Assembly: GCA_045114775.1 (NCBI GenBank)
Contig: JBGULC010000044.1
Location: forward strand, 133,567-197,566
Direction of reading: 5' to 3'
DNA from: UBA3792 sp045114775
GTDB lineage: Bacteria > Bacillota > Clostridia > Christensenellales > CAG-138
DNA: 64,000 nucleotides
Program-made: the position numbers and the translations under genes
In this document: positions 6,732-14,850 of the stretch, in pieces
Layout: each line of letters begins with the position of its first letter
Numbering within the stretch: the first letter of the stretch is position 1
Notes under the pieces: model-generated
What the model saw: the letters and a program-made list of their open reading frames with translations, nothing else
What the model was told of the DNA's origin: nothing
Databases searched by the model: none

Positions 6732-7919
6732 ATGATCCGATTGCTTGCAAAATGGTTTATCCGTGAGAAAGAATCCGATCCGCCGGAGCGCGTGCGCAGC
6801 GCATACGGCGTTCTTTCCGGCTGCTTCGGGATCTTCCTGAACCTTGTGCTGTTCACGCTGAAGCTGGTATTTGGTCTGATCGCGCACGCGGTCTCCCTGC
6901 AGGCCGACGCGTTCAACAACCTCGGCGACGCGGGCTCCTCCCTGATCTCGCTCATCGGCTTCCGGCTCGCTTCAAAAAAACCGGACCGCGATCATCCGTA
7001 CGGTCACGGGCGGATCGAGTATATCGCGGGCATGCTCGTTTCGATCGCGATCCTGCTCATGGGTTGGTCGCTTCTCAAAAACGCGCTTACGATCATTATA
7101 CACGGCGGAGAGCCCGCCTATACGTCACATTTTTGGCCGTCCGTCGCCGTTATGTGCGCCGCGATCCTTGTGAAGCTGTACATGTTTCATTATAATCGCG
7201 CGCTCGGAAAGAAATACGACTCCCCCGCCCTGCGCGCCGTGGCGTTCGACAGCCTTTCCGACACCGTTGCCACAACTGCCGTCCTGCTCTCCGCGCTTGT
7301 CACGCACTTTTTCAAGCTTCCCGATTGGGTACGTCCCGACGCATGGTGCGGACTGTTGGTTTCTCTGTTCATCCTGTATACCGGATTGAAATCGATCCGC
7401 GAAACGGCTTCGCCGCTTTTGGGTCGCCGTCCTGACCCCGCATTTGTGAAAGAGATCGCAGAAACGACCGTGTCCTTTGAGGGTATCGGCGGCGTGCATG
7501 ATGTGATCGTACACGACTACGGTCCCGGCCGCGTATTCGTTTCCCTGCACGCGGAGGTCCCTGCGGACGGTGATATCCGCGAAATCCACGAAATCATTGA
7601 CAACGCGGAAAAGTACCTCTCCGAGCGGTTTCACTGCAATGCGACGATCCATATCGACCCGATCATCACTCAGGACCCCGAAACTGCGCGATTGAAGAAA
7701 TCGATGGAGACATATCTTCTTGCCGTCGATCCGCGGATCACGCTGCATGATTTCCATCTGATCCCAGGGCCGGAGGGCACGAGCCTTCTCTTTGACGTTG
7801 CGCTCCCCTACGATTACCGCGAACCCGAAGCAGAGCTGCTGTCCGGCATCGAAAACGCCGCAAAAGCGATCTCGCCGCGCCTGCATACGATCGTGGAGAT
7901 CGACCGCGCCGAAGTCTGA
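6732..7919 (+). CDS. cation diffusion facilitator family transporter
   Basis: This 395-residue protein has the CDF fold: six membrane segments in the first 220 residues, then a soluble metal-sensing dimer domain. Metal-site motifs are visible: DAFNNLGD in TM2 (D59, D66), HPYGHGR in the cytosolic loop, and FDSLSD in TM5. The DxxxD form in TM5 is more typical of Mn/Fe-type than Zn-type CDFs, so the metal is uncertain. The C-terminal part is longer than usual and seems to contain a second ferredoxin-like repeat (about 300-395). An AAGGAG site precedes ATG 6732. Confidence 0.9.
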   Translation: MIRLLAKWFIREKESDPPERVRSAYGVLSGCFGIFLNLVLFTLKLVFGLIAHAVSLQADAFNNLGDAGSSLISLIGFRLASKKPDRDHPYGHGRIEYIAGMLVSIAILLMGWSLLKNALTIIIHGGEPAYTSHFWPSVAVMCAAILVKLYMFHYNRALGKKYDSPALRAVAFDSLSDTVATTAVLLSALVTHFFKLPDWVRPDAWCGLLVSLFILYTGLKSIRETASPLLGRRPDPAFVKEIAETTVSFEGIGGVHDVIVHDYGPGRVFVSLHAEVPADGDIREIHEIIDNAEKYLSERFHCNATIHIDPIITQDPETARLKKSMETYLLAVDPRITLHDFHLIPGPEGTSLLFDVALPYDYREPEAELLSGIENAAKAISPRLHTIVEIDRAEV

Positions 7920-7928
7920 CGCGATCTA

Positions 7929-7957
7929 TGGACAAAGCCGTCGATCCATGGTATACT
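7929..7957 (+). promoter_or_regulatory. promoter of the NAGPA-domain lipoprotein gene
   Basis: TGGACA (7929-7934) and TATACT (7952-7957) with a TG extension have a 17-bp spacer, 37 bp before the start codon. Confidence 0.6.
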
Positions 7958-7994
7958 GATATATCAATTTTTATCGGTTAAGGCACTCTGTAAT

Positions 7995-9116
7995 ATGAAA
8001 ATAAAGATCCCGATCGGCATTCTGATCCTTGCTGCGCTCCTCGTGTGCGCTGTTTCCTGTACCGCCGCCGCTCCTGTCTCCTCTGTTTCGGAAGGCACTG
8101 CGGCGCCGACTGATCCCGCGACCGAGCCGCCCGTCATCGAGGACGAGACCGTGATCGCCGTTACGCCGGTCCCGACGCCGGAGCCTACGCCCACCCCTGC
8201 GCCTACACCGACGCCGGAGCCTACGCCCACCCCCGAACCTACACCGACGCCGGAGCCTACACCCACTCCCGAACCTACGCCTACGCCGACACCGGAAAAG
8301 ATCGGCATTCTTTCCTATCAATATGCGGACCTGTTCGACGAAGAAGGTTCCGATACAGACGATACTCACCGCGACGCGTCGCAATTCATCACGCTGACAC
8401 GTGTGGAAACAAAGGAACTGACCGGAAACTCCCTCGTATACTTTGTCGCGGATATATATATCCAGAACGTTGAGAGCCTCCGCCGCGGCATCGGCGGCGA
8501 TTCCTATGCAAATCTCAAGTCTTCGTCGATCAAAAAGCTTTCCGAGTGCTACAATGCGATCGTTGCCATGTCCGGCGACTATACCGAAACGGAAGACAAA
8601 GCATACATCGTTCTGAACGGCGAGTTTATACACAGCAGCGGCAAATTCAACCGCGATCTGTGCGTCTTGTTCCGCGACGGCGAAATGAAGACCTTCTCGC
8701 CGTCCGACATCGATCCTGCATATTTGGAAGAACGCGGCGTCTGGCAGACATGGAATTTCGGTCCGATGCTGCTCGATGAGAACGGCGAACCGCTTGCAAA
8801 GTTCAACTCCCCGGATCATGTAGACGGGAAAAATCCGCGTGCGGCGCTCGGCTACTTCGAGCCCGGTCACTACTGTTTCCTGGTTGCCGACGGTCGGCAG
8901 CGCGGCTATTCGATGGGTCTGACGTTTTCCGAGCTTGCCTCTCTGATGCATGATCTCGGCTGTGTTGCGGCCTACAATCTGGACGGCGGCATTTCCGCGC
9001 AGATGGCATGGCACGGCAAGCGTGTCAACAAGCCCGGCGGCGATCGTTCGCTGATCGACATCGTATACGTCGGCTATCCTGAGACCGACCTTGCAGCAGG
9101 AGGGATCGAACCGTGA
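7995..9116 (+). CDS. lipoprotein with phosphodiester glycosidase (NAGPA) domain
   Basis: The 373-residue protein has a lipoprotein signal (hydrophobic 5-20, then AVSC with Cys22 as lipid site) and a Pro/Thr linker made of PTPEPTPTP repeats (about 55-98). A NAGPA-type domain fills about residues 120-365. Characteristic segments are GDYTETEDKAYIVLNGE, FGPMLLDENGEP, NPRAALGYFEPGHY and CVAAYNLDGGIS. Domains of this family cleave or modify glycan phosphodiesters, and bacterial members act on exopolysaccharide or cell-wall polymers outside the membrane. The linker would hold the enzyme away from the membrane within the wall. The stop overlaps the start of the sugar kinase gene. Confidence 0.85.
   Translation: MKIKIPIGILILAALLVCAVSCTAAAPVSSVSEGTAAPTDPATEPPVIEDETVIAVTPVPTPEPTPTPAPTPTPEPTPTPEPTPTPEPTPTPEPTPTPTPEKIGILSYQYADLFDEEGSDTDDTHRDASQFITLTRVETKELTGNSLVYFVADIYIQNVESLRRGIGGDSYANLKSSSIKKLSECYNAIVAMSGDYTETEDKAYIVLNGEFIHSSGKFNRDLCVLFRDGEMKTFSPSDIDPAYLEERGVWQTWNFGPMLLDENGEPLAKFNSPDHVDGKNPRAALGYFEPGHYCFLVADGRQRGYSMGLTFSELASLMHDLGCVAAYNLDGGISAQMAWHGKRVNKPGGDRSLIDIVYVGYPETDLAAGGIEP
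8172..8297 (+). repeat. in-frame tandem repeat encoding the PTPEPTPTP linker
   Basis: Roughly 30-36 bp units of the type GAGCCTACGCCCACC repeat about four times. They keep the reading frame and encode alternating Pro-Thr-Pro-Glu. Such arrays can change length by slippage. Confidence 0.8.
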
Positions 9117-10069
9117 AGCCTGTTCTCTGCCTCGGCGATATCTGCGCCGATCTCATCATCCCATACGCCGCCGCGCTGAAGGCGAAATCCGATCCCGCGG
9201 CGTACGCAAACGCGGACGTGCGTCCCGTCGAAGGCGGCAGCGTCGCCAACACTGCCTGCGCGATCGCGCGGCTGGGTCTGCCCGTTCTGTTCGCGGGAAC
9301 GTGCGGGCAGGACGTCTACGGCCAGATGCTGAAGGACGGCCTTACCCGCGAGGGCGTCGATACCTCTCTTCTGCGAATGGAGCCGGACAAGCCGACGCAG
9401 CTTGTGCTGCTGGTGCTCAACGAGCAGGGCGACCGGACGGCGTTCGCGTGTCCCGCGCATCTCGGCTCGCAGCATTCGATCCTGCCCGGACAGATCCCGG
9501 ACGATATCGAGGAGCGTATTTCGTGGCTGCATGTGACCGGCATGATGCTCAGGGAGGACCCCGCCGCCTCGACGCAGCTCGATCTGATGCGACGCTGCAA
9601 AAGCGCGGGCGTTCCCGTTTCCTTTGACGTTAACGTACGCGTGGAGGCGCTGAAAAACGAGATCTTCACGAAAAACCTGATGCAGGCGAAGAGCCTTGCC
9701 GACGTGATTTTCGGCTCCTCGATCGACGAGATCCCGCTTCTTTCGGGCGAACGCGATCCGGAGCTTGCCGCGCGCAGGCTTGCCGGGACCGGCGCGGTCG
9801 TGATTTCACGCAGCGGCGAGCACGGCGCCGATCTCTATCACGGAACGACGCGCATCCACGCCCCGGCTTTCCCCGTCACCGTCGTCGATACGGTCGGCGC
9901 GGGCGACACGTTCGACGGCGCGTATATCTCGGCGATCCTCTCCGGGTACAGCTACGAAGACGCGCTGACCGAGGCGAACGCCGCGGCAGCTTTCTGCGTG
10001 GCGCACAGCTCGGGGCGTGCCTCCCCCACGCGCGCCAAGCTCGACGCGTTCTTAGCGTCGGAACTGTAA
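9113..10069 (+). CDS. PfkB family carbohydrate kinase
   Basis: This 318-residue ribokinase-fold enzyme transfers phosphate from ATP to a sugar or nucleoside. Visible are the N-terminal GDICADLI, the substrate-loop EGGSVANTACAIARLG, and the C-terminal signature DTVGAGDTFDGAY with the catalytic aspartate. The substrate cannot be told from sequence. Translation starts at GTG 9113, overlapping the TGA of the lipoprotein gene (GTGA), so the two are coupled and may handle the same glycan-derived sugar. Confidence 0.9.
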   Translation: MKPVLCLGDICADLIIPYAAALKAKSDPAAYANADVRPVEGGSVANTACAIARLGLPVLFAGTCGQDVYGQMLKDGLTREGVDTSLLRMEPDKPTQLVLLVLNEQGDRTAFACPAHLGSQHSILPGQIPDDIEERISWLHVTGMMLREDPAASTQLDLMRRCKSAGVPVSFDVNVRVEALKNEIFTKNLMQAKSLADVIFGSSIDEIPLLSGERDPELAARRLAGTGAVVISRSGEHGADLYHGTTRIHAPAFPVTVVDTVGAGDTFDGAYISAILSGYSYEDALTEANAAAAFCVAHSSGRASPTRAKLDAFLASEL

Positions 10070-10085
10070 TATCTTTACTTCTTAC

Positions 10086-10117
10086 GGGACGCCGGGTTCG
10101 GCGTCCCTTTGTTTTTC
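10086..10117 (+). terminator. intrinsic terminator after the sugar kinase
   Basis: The stem GGGACGCCG/CGGCGTCCC is followed by TTTGTTTTT. Confidence 0.9.
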
Positions 10118-10144
10118 GGAATTGTAAAATCTTGCCGCAGGCTG

Positions 10145-10173
10145 TTGACAAACCGTTCTAAGTGTGTTATTTA
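10145..10173 (+). promoter_or_regulatory. promoter of the GntR-ABC operon
   Basis: A perfect TTGACA (10145-10150) and TATTTA (10168-10173) have a 17-bp spacer and an extended TG. Confidence 0.75.
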
Positions 10174-10174
10174 T

Positions 10175-10191
10175 GTTAGTACAGTTAATAC
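10175..10191 (+). promoter_or_regulatory. candidate YtrA-type operator (direct half-sites)
   Basis: GTTAGTAC (10175-10182) and GTTAATAC (10184-10191) form an imperfect direct repeat right after the -10 box and before the ribosome site. This is a fitting place for autorepression by the GntR protein encoded next. Confidence 0.4.
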
Positions 10192-10206
10192 AGAAAGGAG
10201 CACGGT

Positions 10207-10596
10207 ATGTTCACCATCGACAAACTGTCCCGAACGCCGATCTACGAGCAGCTCATCGCGCAGTTTGAGTACGGGCTTTTGTCCGGCGAGATTGCACCGG
10301 ACGGAAAGCTGCCGTCTGTACGCGAGCTTTCGCAGGAGCTTTCCGTCAACCCGAACACGCTGCAGCGCGCGTTCAATGAGATCGAAAGCCGCGGACTCTG
10401 TTACTCCGTGCCGGGCAGCGGGCGCTATATTGCCAAGGACGCGCTCTCCCGGCTGCGGTCCGGCGCCGGGCAGAAGCTTTCCGACCTGACGACACTCGCA
10501 AGAGAGCTCAGAACTCGCGGAATCCCCAAGGAAACGCTGCTGCAGGCGATTGCATCGGCTTACGAAACGCCGGAAGAAAAGGAGATGAAACCATGA
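10207..10596 (+). CDS. GntR family regulator, YtrA subfamily
   Basis: The 129-residue protein has an N-terminal winged-helix domain (about 1-75: PIYEQLIAQFEYGLLSGEIAPDGKLPSVRELS) and only a short helical tail, as in YtrA-type regulators that lack a large ligand domain. These usually repress the ABC exporter operon that contains them and respond to cell-wall antibiotics. It is preceded by GAAAGGAG and its stop overlaps the ABC ATPase start (ATGA). Its location in the transporter operon supports autoregulation. Confidence 0.92.
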   Translation: MFTIDKLSRTPIYEQLIAQFEYGLLSGEIAPDGKLPSVRELSQELSVNPNTLQRAFNEIESRGLCYSVPGSGRYIAKDALSRLRSGAGQKLSDLTTLARELRTRGIPKETLLQAIASAYETPEEKEMKP

Positions 10597-11504
10597 TCGA
10601 AGCAATCAATATTACGAAACGATTTGAAGATACGGTCGCTTTGGACCGTTTGAACTGCAAGATCCCGGAGGGCTGCGTGTATGGGCTGGTCGGCTCGAAT
10701 GGCTCCGGAAAATCGACGCTTTTGCGGCTGATCGCGGGGATCTACCGTCCCGAGGAAGGGACCGTGACGATCGACGGCGCGCCGGTCTACGATAACCCCG
10801 CGGTCAAAAGCCGGATCGCCTTTGTACCCGATGAGCTTTTCTTCCTTTCACACGCGAATCTTCTTCGCATGGAACAGCTTTACGCGTCGGTCTATGAGCG
10901 CTTCTCGCACGAATGCTTCCGCGATCTCGTCGCACGGTTCGGGCTGAATCCGAACGCGAACATCGCGACGTTCTCGAAGGGCATGCGCCGGCAGGCGGCG
11001 ACGATCCTTGCGCTCTCGTGCAAGGCGGACTTCATTCTCTTCGACGAGACGTTCGATGGGCTCGACCCGGTCATGCGCAACCTCGTGAAGAATCTTCTCT
11101 ACAACGAGGTCATGGAACGCAGGGCGACGGCGGTCGTCACAAGTCACTCGCTGCGCGAGCTTGAGGACACCTGCGACCAGCTTGCACTGCTGCACAAGGG
11201 CGGGATCATCTTCGAAAGCGACATCGACCACCTGAAAACCTCTCTGTTCAAGGTGCAGGTGGCGTTTGCCGACGCGTACGACCGGACGCGTTTTGCAGGC
11301 ATCGACGCGCTTTCCTTTACGAAGCAGGGCAGCGTCGCTTCGCTGATCGTGCGCGGCGACCGCACCGAGACCGAGACGAAGATCCGGGCGATGGATCCGA
11401 TGCTCTTTGAGATCCTTCCCCTCTCGCTCGAGGAGGTCTTTGTCTACGAGATGGGCCAGCGCGGCTATGAATTCTCCGAAGTGCTGAAGCAGGAGGTGCA
11501 GTAA
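10593..11504 (+). CDS. ABC transporter ATP-binding protein
   Basis: The 303-residue ATPase has Walker A GSNGSGKST (about 38-46), a signature-like FSKGMRRQ, Walker B ILFDETF and the switch histidine in VVTSHSL. The signature motif is F-SKGM rather than LSGGQ, a common form in YtrB-type exporters. A C-terminal region of about 80 residues follows the core. It energises the permease encoded 1 bp downstream. Confidence 0.92.
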   Translation: MIEAINITKRFEDTVALDRLNCKIPEGCVYGLVGSNGSGKSTLLRLIAGIYRPEEGTVTIDGAPVYDNPAVKSRIAFVPDELFFLSHANLLRMEQLYASVYERFSHECFRDLVARFGLNPNANIATFSKGMRRQAATILALSCKADFILFDETFDGLDPVMRNLVKNLLYNEVMERRATAVVTSHSLRELEDTCDQLALLHKGGIIFESDIDHLKTSLFKVQVAFADAYDRTRFAGIDALSFTKQGSVASLIVRGDRTETETKIRAMDPMLFEILPLSLEEVFVYEMGQRGYEFSEVLKQEVQ

Positions 11505-11505
11505 G

Positions 11506-13596
11506 ATGAAGCGTTCCCTGATCCATCGCGGCTATTTTCGCGAACTTTTCCGTCAGCTCCGCACCAGAGGCGTCGTTGCGGCGCTGATCCTGTTGTCCAT
11601 CAACCTGATCGAGTTCGTTATCTTTCTCTCCGCCGATCCGTCGAGCCGTTTTGTCGATCCCGCAGGCGGCGGCGGTCTGTCATGGGCGATGCTGATCTTC
11701 CTGTATGTCGCGGGTCCTGTGTTTACCTTCGGCGCGTACCGGTGGCTTTTGCGTCGCGTGCAGAGCGACTTCTACCACGCGATCCCGCTGACGCGCACGC
11801 AGATCTACGCCACGACGTCCCTTGCCGTCTTCCTGTGGCTTGCGATCGGGCTGACCGTCTACGCCGTGACGCGCGCGCTGATCTATCTCGCGTTCGGGCT
11901 GGCGTTCAACTATCTGCTGTTTTTGTGCGTGTACCTCAACATGCTCCTCTGCGCGATCACGATCCTCGGCGCGTTGTCGATCGGATGCGCGCTTTCCGGA
12001 ACGCGGTTCGTTTCAATCTTTACCTCCGCGACGATCCTGTTCTTCCCGCGGGAGGTGCTGTACGTTCTGAAGGCGATGATCGAGATCAACGCGCAGTCGT
12101 TCGTGCCGCTGTACGGACAGCCGTTCTTTACGAATCCGTCGTTTAACATCTCCGCTTGGCCGCTTTACCCACTTCTGTACGGCATCGACTACGCGAACGT
12201 CCTTGCCATGCTCTATTCGCTGCTGTACGGCTTCCTGCTGCTGTTTCTCGGCGGCGTGCTCTTCAAGCGCCGCAAGTCCGAGCATGCCGGCGTTCCGTAT
12301 ACCTCGAAGCTGATGCAGGGCGTCGTGCGCGTCATGGTCGGCTCGCAGGCAACGATGGGGCTCGGGATGCTGCTGAATCAGCACTTCTTCGGACAGAGCG
12401 ATTACAACATCATCGATATGCCGGATTCGGCCGTGGTTCCGCTTGTCTGCATCTCGCTGATCACGTCCTTCGTGTTCTACTGTCTCTATGAGCTGATCTC
12501 TTCGAAGCGCATGAAAAACGTGCTGAAGGCGATGCCGTTCTATCCGATCTGCATCGCACTCGGCCTTGTGATGCTCTTTGTGCCGACGTGGATCGGGCTT
12601 GCGAAGCGCGATCAAAAGATCGACGCCGCGGACGTGAAGGGCTATACGGTCCGTTTGAACGAATCCACACTCGTGACGCCTTACTCGCTGCTATATGTCG
12701 GCAGTGAGAACACATACGCCGATCTGCTCACAGAGCAGTATACGTTCACGGACCGGGAAGAGATCGGATATCTTGCGCGGCAGTATAACGGCGATATGAA
12801 CACATTCTCCGAATACTACTCGATGAAGTCCCCCTTAGCGGAACTGAAGGGCGCGGGGCTCAGCAGAAAATTCCTGCGCAGCGATCGGATCAGCATGAGA
12901 AGATTGCTCGACGACCAAGCGTTCCGGGAAGCGTTCTACGCCTATCCGAAGGGTACCGTATGGTACAGCGCAGACGGGCTCACGCAAGAGGAAGCAAAGG
13001 AGGTCGGCAAGGCGTTCCGGGAGGATTACGAAAAGCTCAGCAACGAACAGCGCGCGACGCTGATGACCAGTCGCAATGAGTATCTCGGCTATACGCCTGA
13101 GCCGAGCTTTACAAGTATGACGATCACGATTGCGGGATGCTGCGGGACGGAAAACTACGTCGAGACCTTCCGCATCACGGAGCTAACGCCGAATGCGGCG
13201 AAGCTGTACCTTTCCTATCGGAATGCAAAGTACGGCGAAGCGATGCAGAAGCAGCTCAAAGAAACCGTTGCATGGATGGAAAATCCCGATATGCAGACGT
13301 CGGAGCGCGGGAATTACTGGATCGGCGGCACCCGTCCGTACGAGCCGTGGAACGAATGGGAATACAGATGGGAATACGGCGAATCGCCTGCCGGTACAAC
13401 GCCGAAGGATGCGTTCCCGGAGCAGTATGCGGTCCTGAAAGCGCTGTCCGAAGCGCCGCTTTCCGATGATCCCGAACACTGCGTGACGATCGACTTTTAT
13501 CCGCAATACGGCAACTCCGAACGCTGTTATGCCGCCTTTGAAGCAGACGACGAACTGAAAGCCGCGATCCTTCTATACTTCACGCCGACGGCATAA
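11506..13596 (+). CDS. ABC transporter permease with large C-terminal soluble domain
   Basis: The 696-residue protein has about six N-terminal membrane segments up to about residue 270, two or three further hydrophobic segments between 285 and 365, and then about 330 soluble residues starting near DAADVKGYTVRLNES. The latter is rich in Tyr and Glu and is probably extracytoplasmic. YtrA-linked permeases of Clostridia often carry such a tail. The domain has no motif I can tie to a reaction. It most likely forms an exporter or sensor-detoxification unit with the ATPase just upstream. Confidence 0.85.
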   Translation: MKRSLIHRGYFRELFRQLRTRGVVAALILLSINLIEFVIFLSADPSSRFVDPAGGGGLSWAMLIFLYVAGPVFTFGAYRWLLRRVQSDFYHAIPLTRTQIYATTSLAVFLWLAIGLTVYAVTRALIYLAFGLAFNYLLFLCVYLNMLLCAITILGALSIGCALSGTRFVSIFTSATILFFPREVLYVLKAMIEINAQSFVPLYGQPFFTNPSFNISAWPLYPLLYGIDYANVLAMLYSLLYGFLLLFLGGVLFKRRKSEHAGVPYTSKLMQGVVRVMVGSQATMGLGMLLNQHFFGQSDYNIIDMPDSAVVPLVCISLITSFVFYCLYELISSKRMKNVLKAMPFYPICIALGLVMLFVPTWIGLAKRDQKIDAADVKGYTVRLNESTLVTPYSLLYVGSENTYADLLTEQYTFTDREEIGYLARQYNGDMNTFSEYYSMKSPLAELKGAGLSRKFLRSDRISMRRLLDDQAFREAFYAYPKGTVWYSADGLTQEEAKEVGKAFREDYEKLSNEQRATLMTSRNEYLGYTPEPSFTSMTITIAGCCGTENYVETFRITELTPNAAKLYLSYRNAKYGEAMQKQLKETVAWMENPDMQTSERGNYWIGGTRPYEPWNEWEYRWEYGESPAGTTPKDAFPEQYAVLKALSEAPLSDDPEHCVTIDFYPQYGNSERCYAAFEADDELKAAILLYFTPTA

Positions 13597-13610
13597 AACC
13601 GCATAAAAAA

Positions 13611-13642
13611 GAGGGCTTCCGCGAAAACGGAAGCCCTCAGTT
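13611..13642 (+). terminator. hairpin between the ABC operon and vanZ
   Basis: A perfect 11-bp stem GAGGGCTTCCG/CGGAAGCCCTC (13611-13621 with 13628-13638) is present. The U-tract is short (AGTTTA), so termination may be partial, and vanZ has no obvious promoter of its own. Confidence 0.65.
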
Positions 13643-13654
13643 TACGGAGGCAAT

Positions 13655-14161
13655 ATGGAAAACAAAAGAAATCAGGTCTTTACGACCGTGCTGCTGTGTA
13701 TATACACATTGATTCTTGTGTGGATCGTCCTGCTCAAGATGTCTTCGATTTCGGACCTCAGGTATCTTTCCTGCCCGCGTACTGTCAACCTGATTCCGTT
13801 TCATTACGATACCGAGGTCAAAACGCACCTTAGCGAGATCATCCTGAACGTTTTCGTATTCGTTCCGTTTGGATTTTTGCTCGCGATGCTCGGCATCAAG
13901 GCATGGAAAGCGGTGTTGATCGGCTTTGCCGTAAGCTTCCTATTTGAAGCGCTGCAGTATGTTTTTGCAATCGGCGTGACGGACATCACGGATCTGATCA
14001 CAAATACAACAGGCGCCGCGTTGGGCGCCTGCGGGTATCTTCTATTGTGTTTCATCTTCCGAAAACCGGACAAGCTGAACCGTGTGCTGAACATCCTTGC
14101 CTGCATCGGCATGGCGCTGTTTCTCAGCTTTGCCGCGTTCCTTCTGATTGCAAACCGGTAA
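13655..14161 (+). CDS. VanZ family protein
   Basis: The 168-residue protein has four or five membrane segments and VanZ hallmarks: NLIPF near residue 47, LNVFVFVPFGF, and EALQYVF followed by GVTDITDLITNTTGA. VanZ-like proteins are associated with low-level resistance to glycopeptides and other envelope agents; their biochemical function is not settled. A GGAGG site sits 8 nt before ATG 13655. It may be expressed by readthrough from the ABC operon. Confidence 0.9.
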   Translation: MENKRNQVFTTVLLCIYTLILVWIVLLKMSSISDLRYLSCPRTVNLIPFHYDTEVKTHLSEIILNVFVFVPFGFLLAMLGIKAWKAVLIGFAVSFLFEALQYVFAIGVTDITDLITNTTGAALGACGYLLLCFIFRKPDKLNRVLNILACIGMALFLSFAAFLLIANR

Positions 14162-14162
14162 C

Positions 14163-14813
14163 TCAGCGCTCCGAACGCTTGCCGCGCGGACCCGCGAATG
14201 CAAGGAACAGGAGATACGCGCCGCCGAGCAGCGGAATCGCGGCGATGATGAAATACCGCGTCGAGGACACCTTCGGGGACGGGTCGATCTCCTCGGAGAT
14301 CTCGTACAGATCGCGTATCCGGTCCTCGAACTTGAAATTATAGCGGCTGTTCTCGCCCTCCGGCGTATTACTGCTCTCCTCCTCCGTCTTCGGCCACGCG
14401 TAAACATAGACTTCCTTTGTGCTCTTTCGGAGCGCATGCGCGTTCTCGTCCGGCTCGATGAACACGTCGCCGGTAAAGACAAGATCGGCGTTCGATGCGG
14501 TGAGCTCGTCGAATTCGGTCTTCGTATCGACGCCGAGGTCGTAGCGAATGAGCCCGTACTGCGGATGGTTTGCGGTGAACACCACCGTGTAAGCCGCATC
14601 CTGCTCCTCATTCGGATCGGCCGGACGCGCGTTCTTGCTGTTCATATAGGCAAGCGTGCTGCCCTCGTCGTACGTCAGCGTTACGGCGCCGAGACTGACA
14701 AGCCCTTCCTTGATCGCGCTGTGCGAGCTCTGTTTCACGCCGACGATCACCAGCACGGCAGCCGCGATAAAACACAGTGCGGCAAGTATGATGAAAAACG
14801 TTCTTTTACGCAT
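14163..14813 (-). CDS. two-segment membrane protein of unknown function
   Basis: The 216-residue protein has an N-terminal membrane segment (about 6-26), an extracytoplasmic region of about 150 residues, a second hydrophobic segment (about 187-206) and a short basic tail (GPRGKRSER). The middle has DEGSTLAYMNSKNARPAD and an acidic, Ser/Asn-rich stretch. I recognise no domain. It lies 37 bp downstream of mutS2 with a GGAGG site and may be the last gene of that cluster. It converges with vanZ with 1 bp between the stops. Confidence 0.6.
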   Translation of the reverse strand: MRKRTFFIILAALCFIAAAVLVIVGVKQSSHSAIKEGLVSLGAVTLTYDEGSTLAYMNSKNARPADPNEEQDAAYTVVFTANHPQYGLIRYDLGVDTKTEFDELTASNADLVFTGDVFIEPDENAHALRKSTKEVYVYAWPKTEEESSNTPEGENSRYNFKFEDRIRDLYEISEEIDPSPKVSSTRYFIIAAIPLLGGAYLLFLAFAGPRGKRSER

Positions 14814-14850
14814 GCTCCTGTCCTCCGTGCGGCAAAGCGCCGCATTTCCC

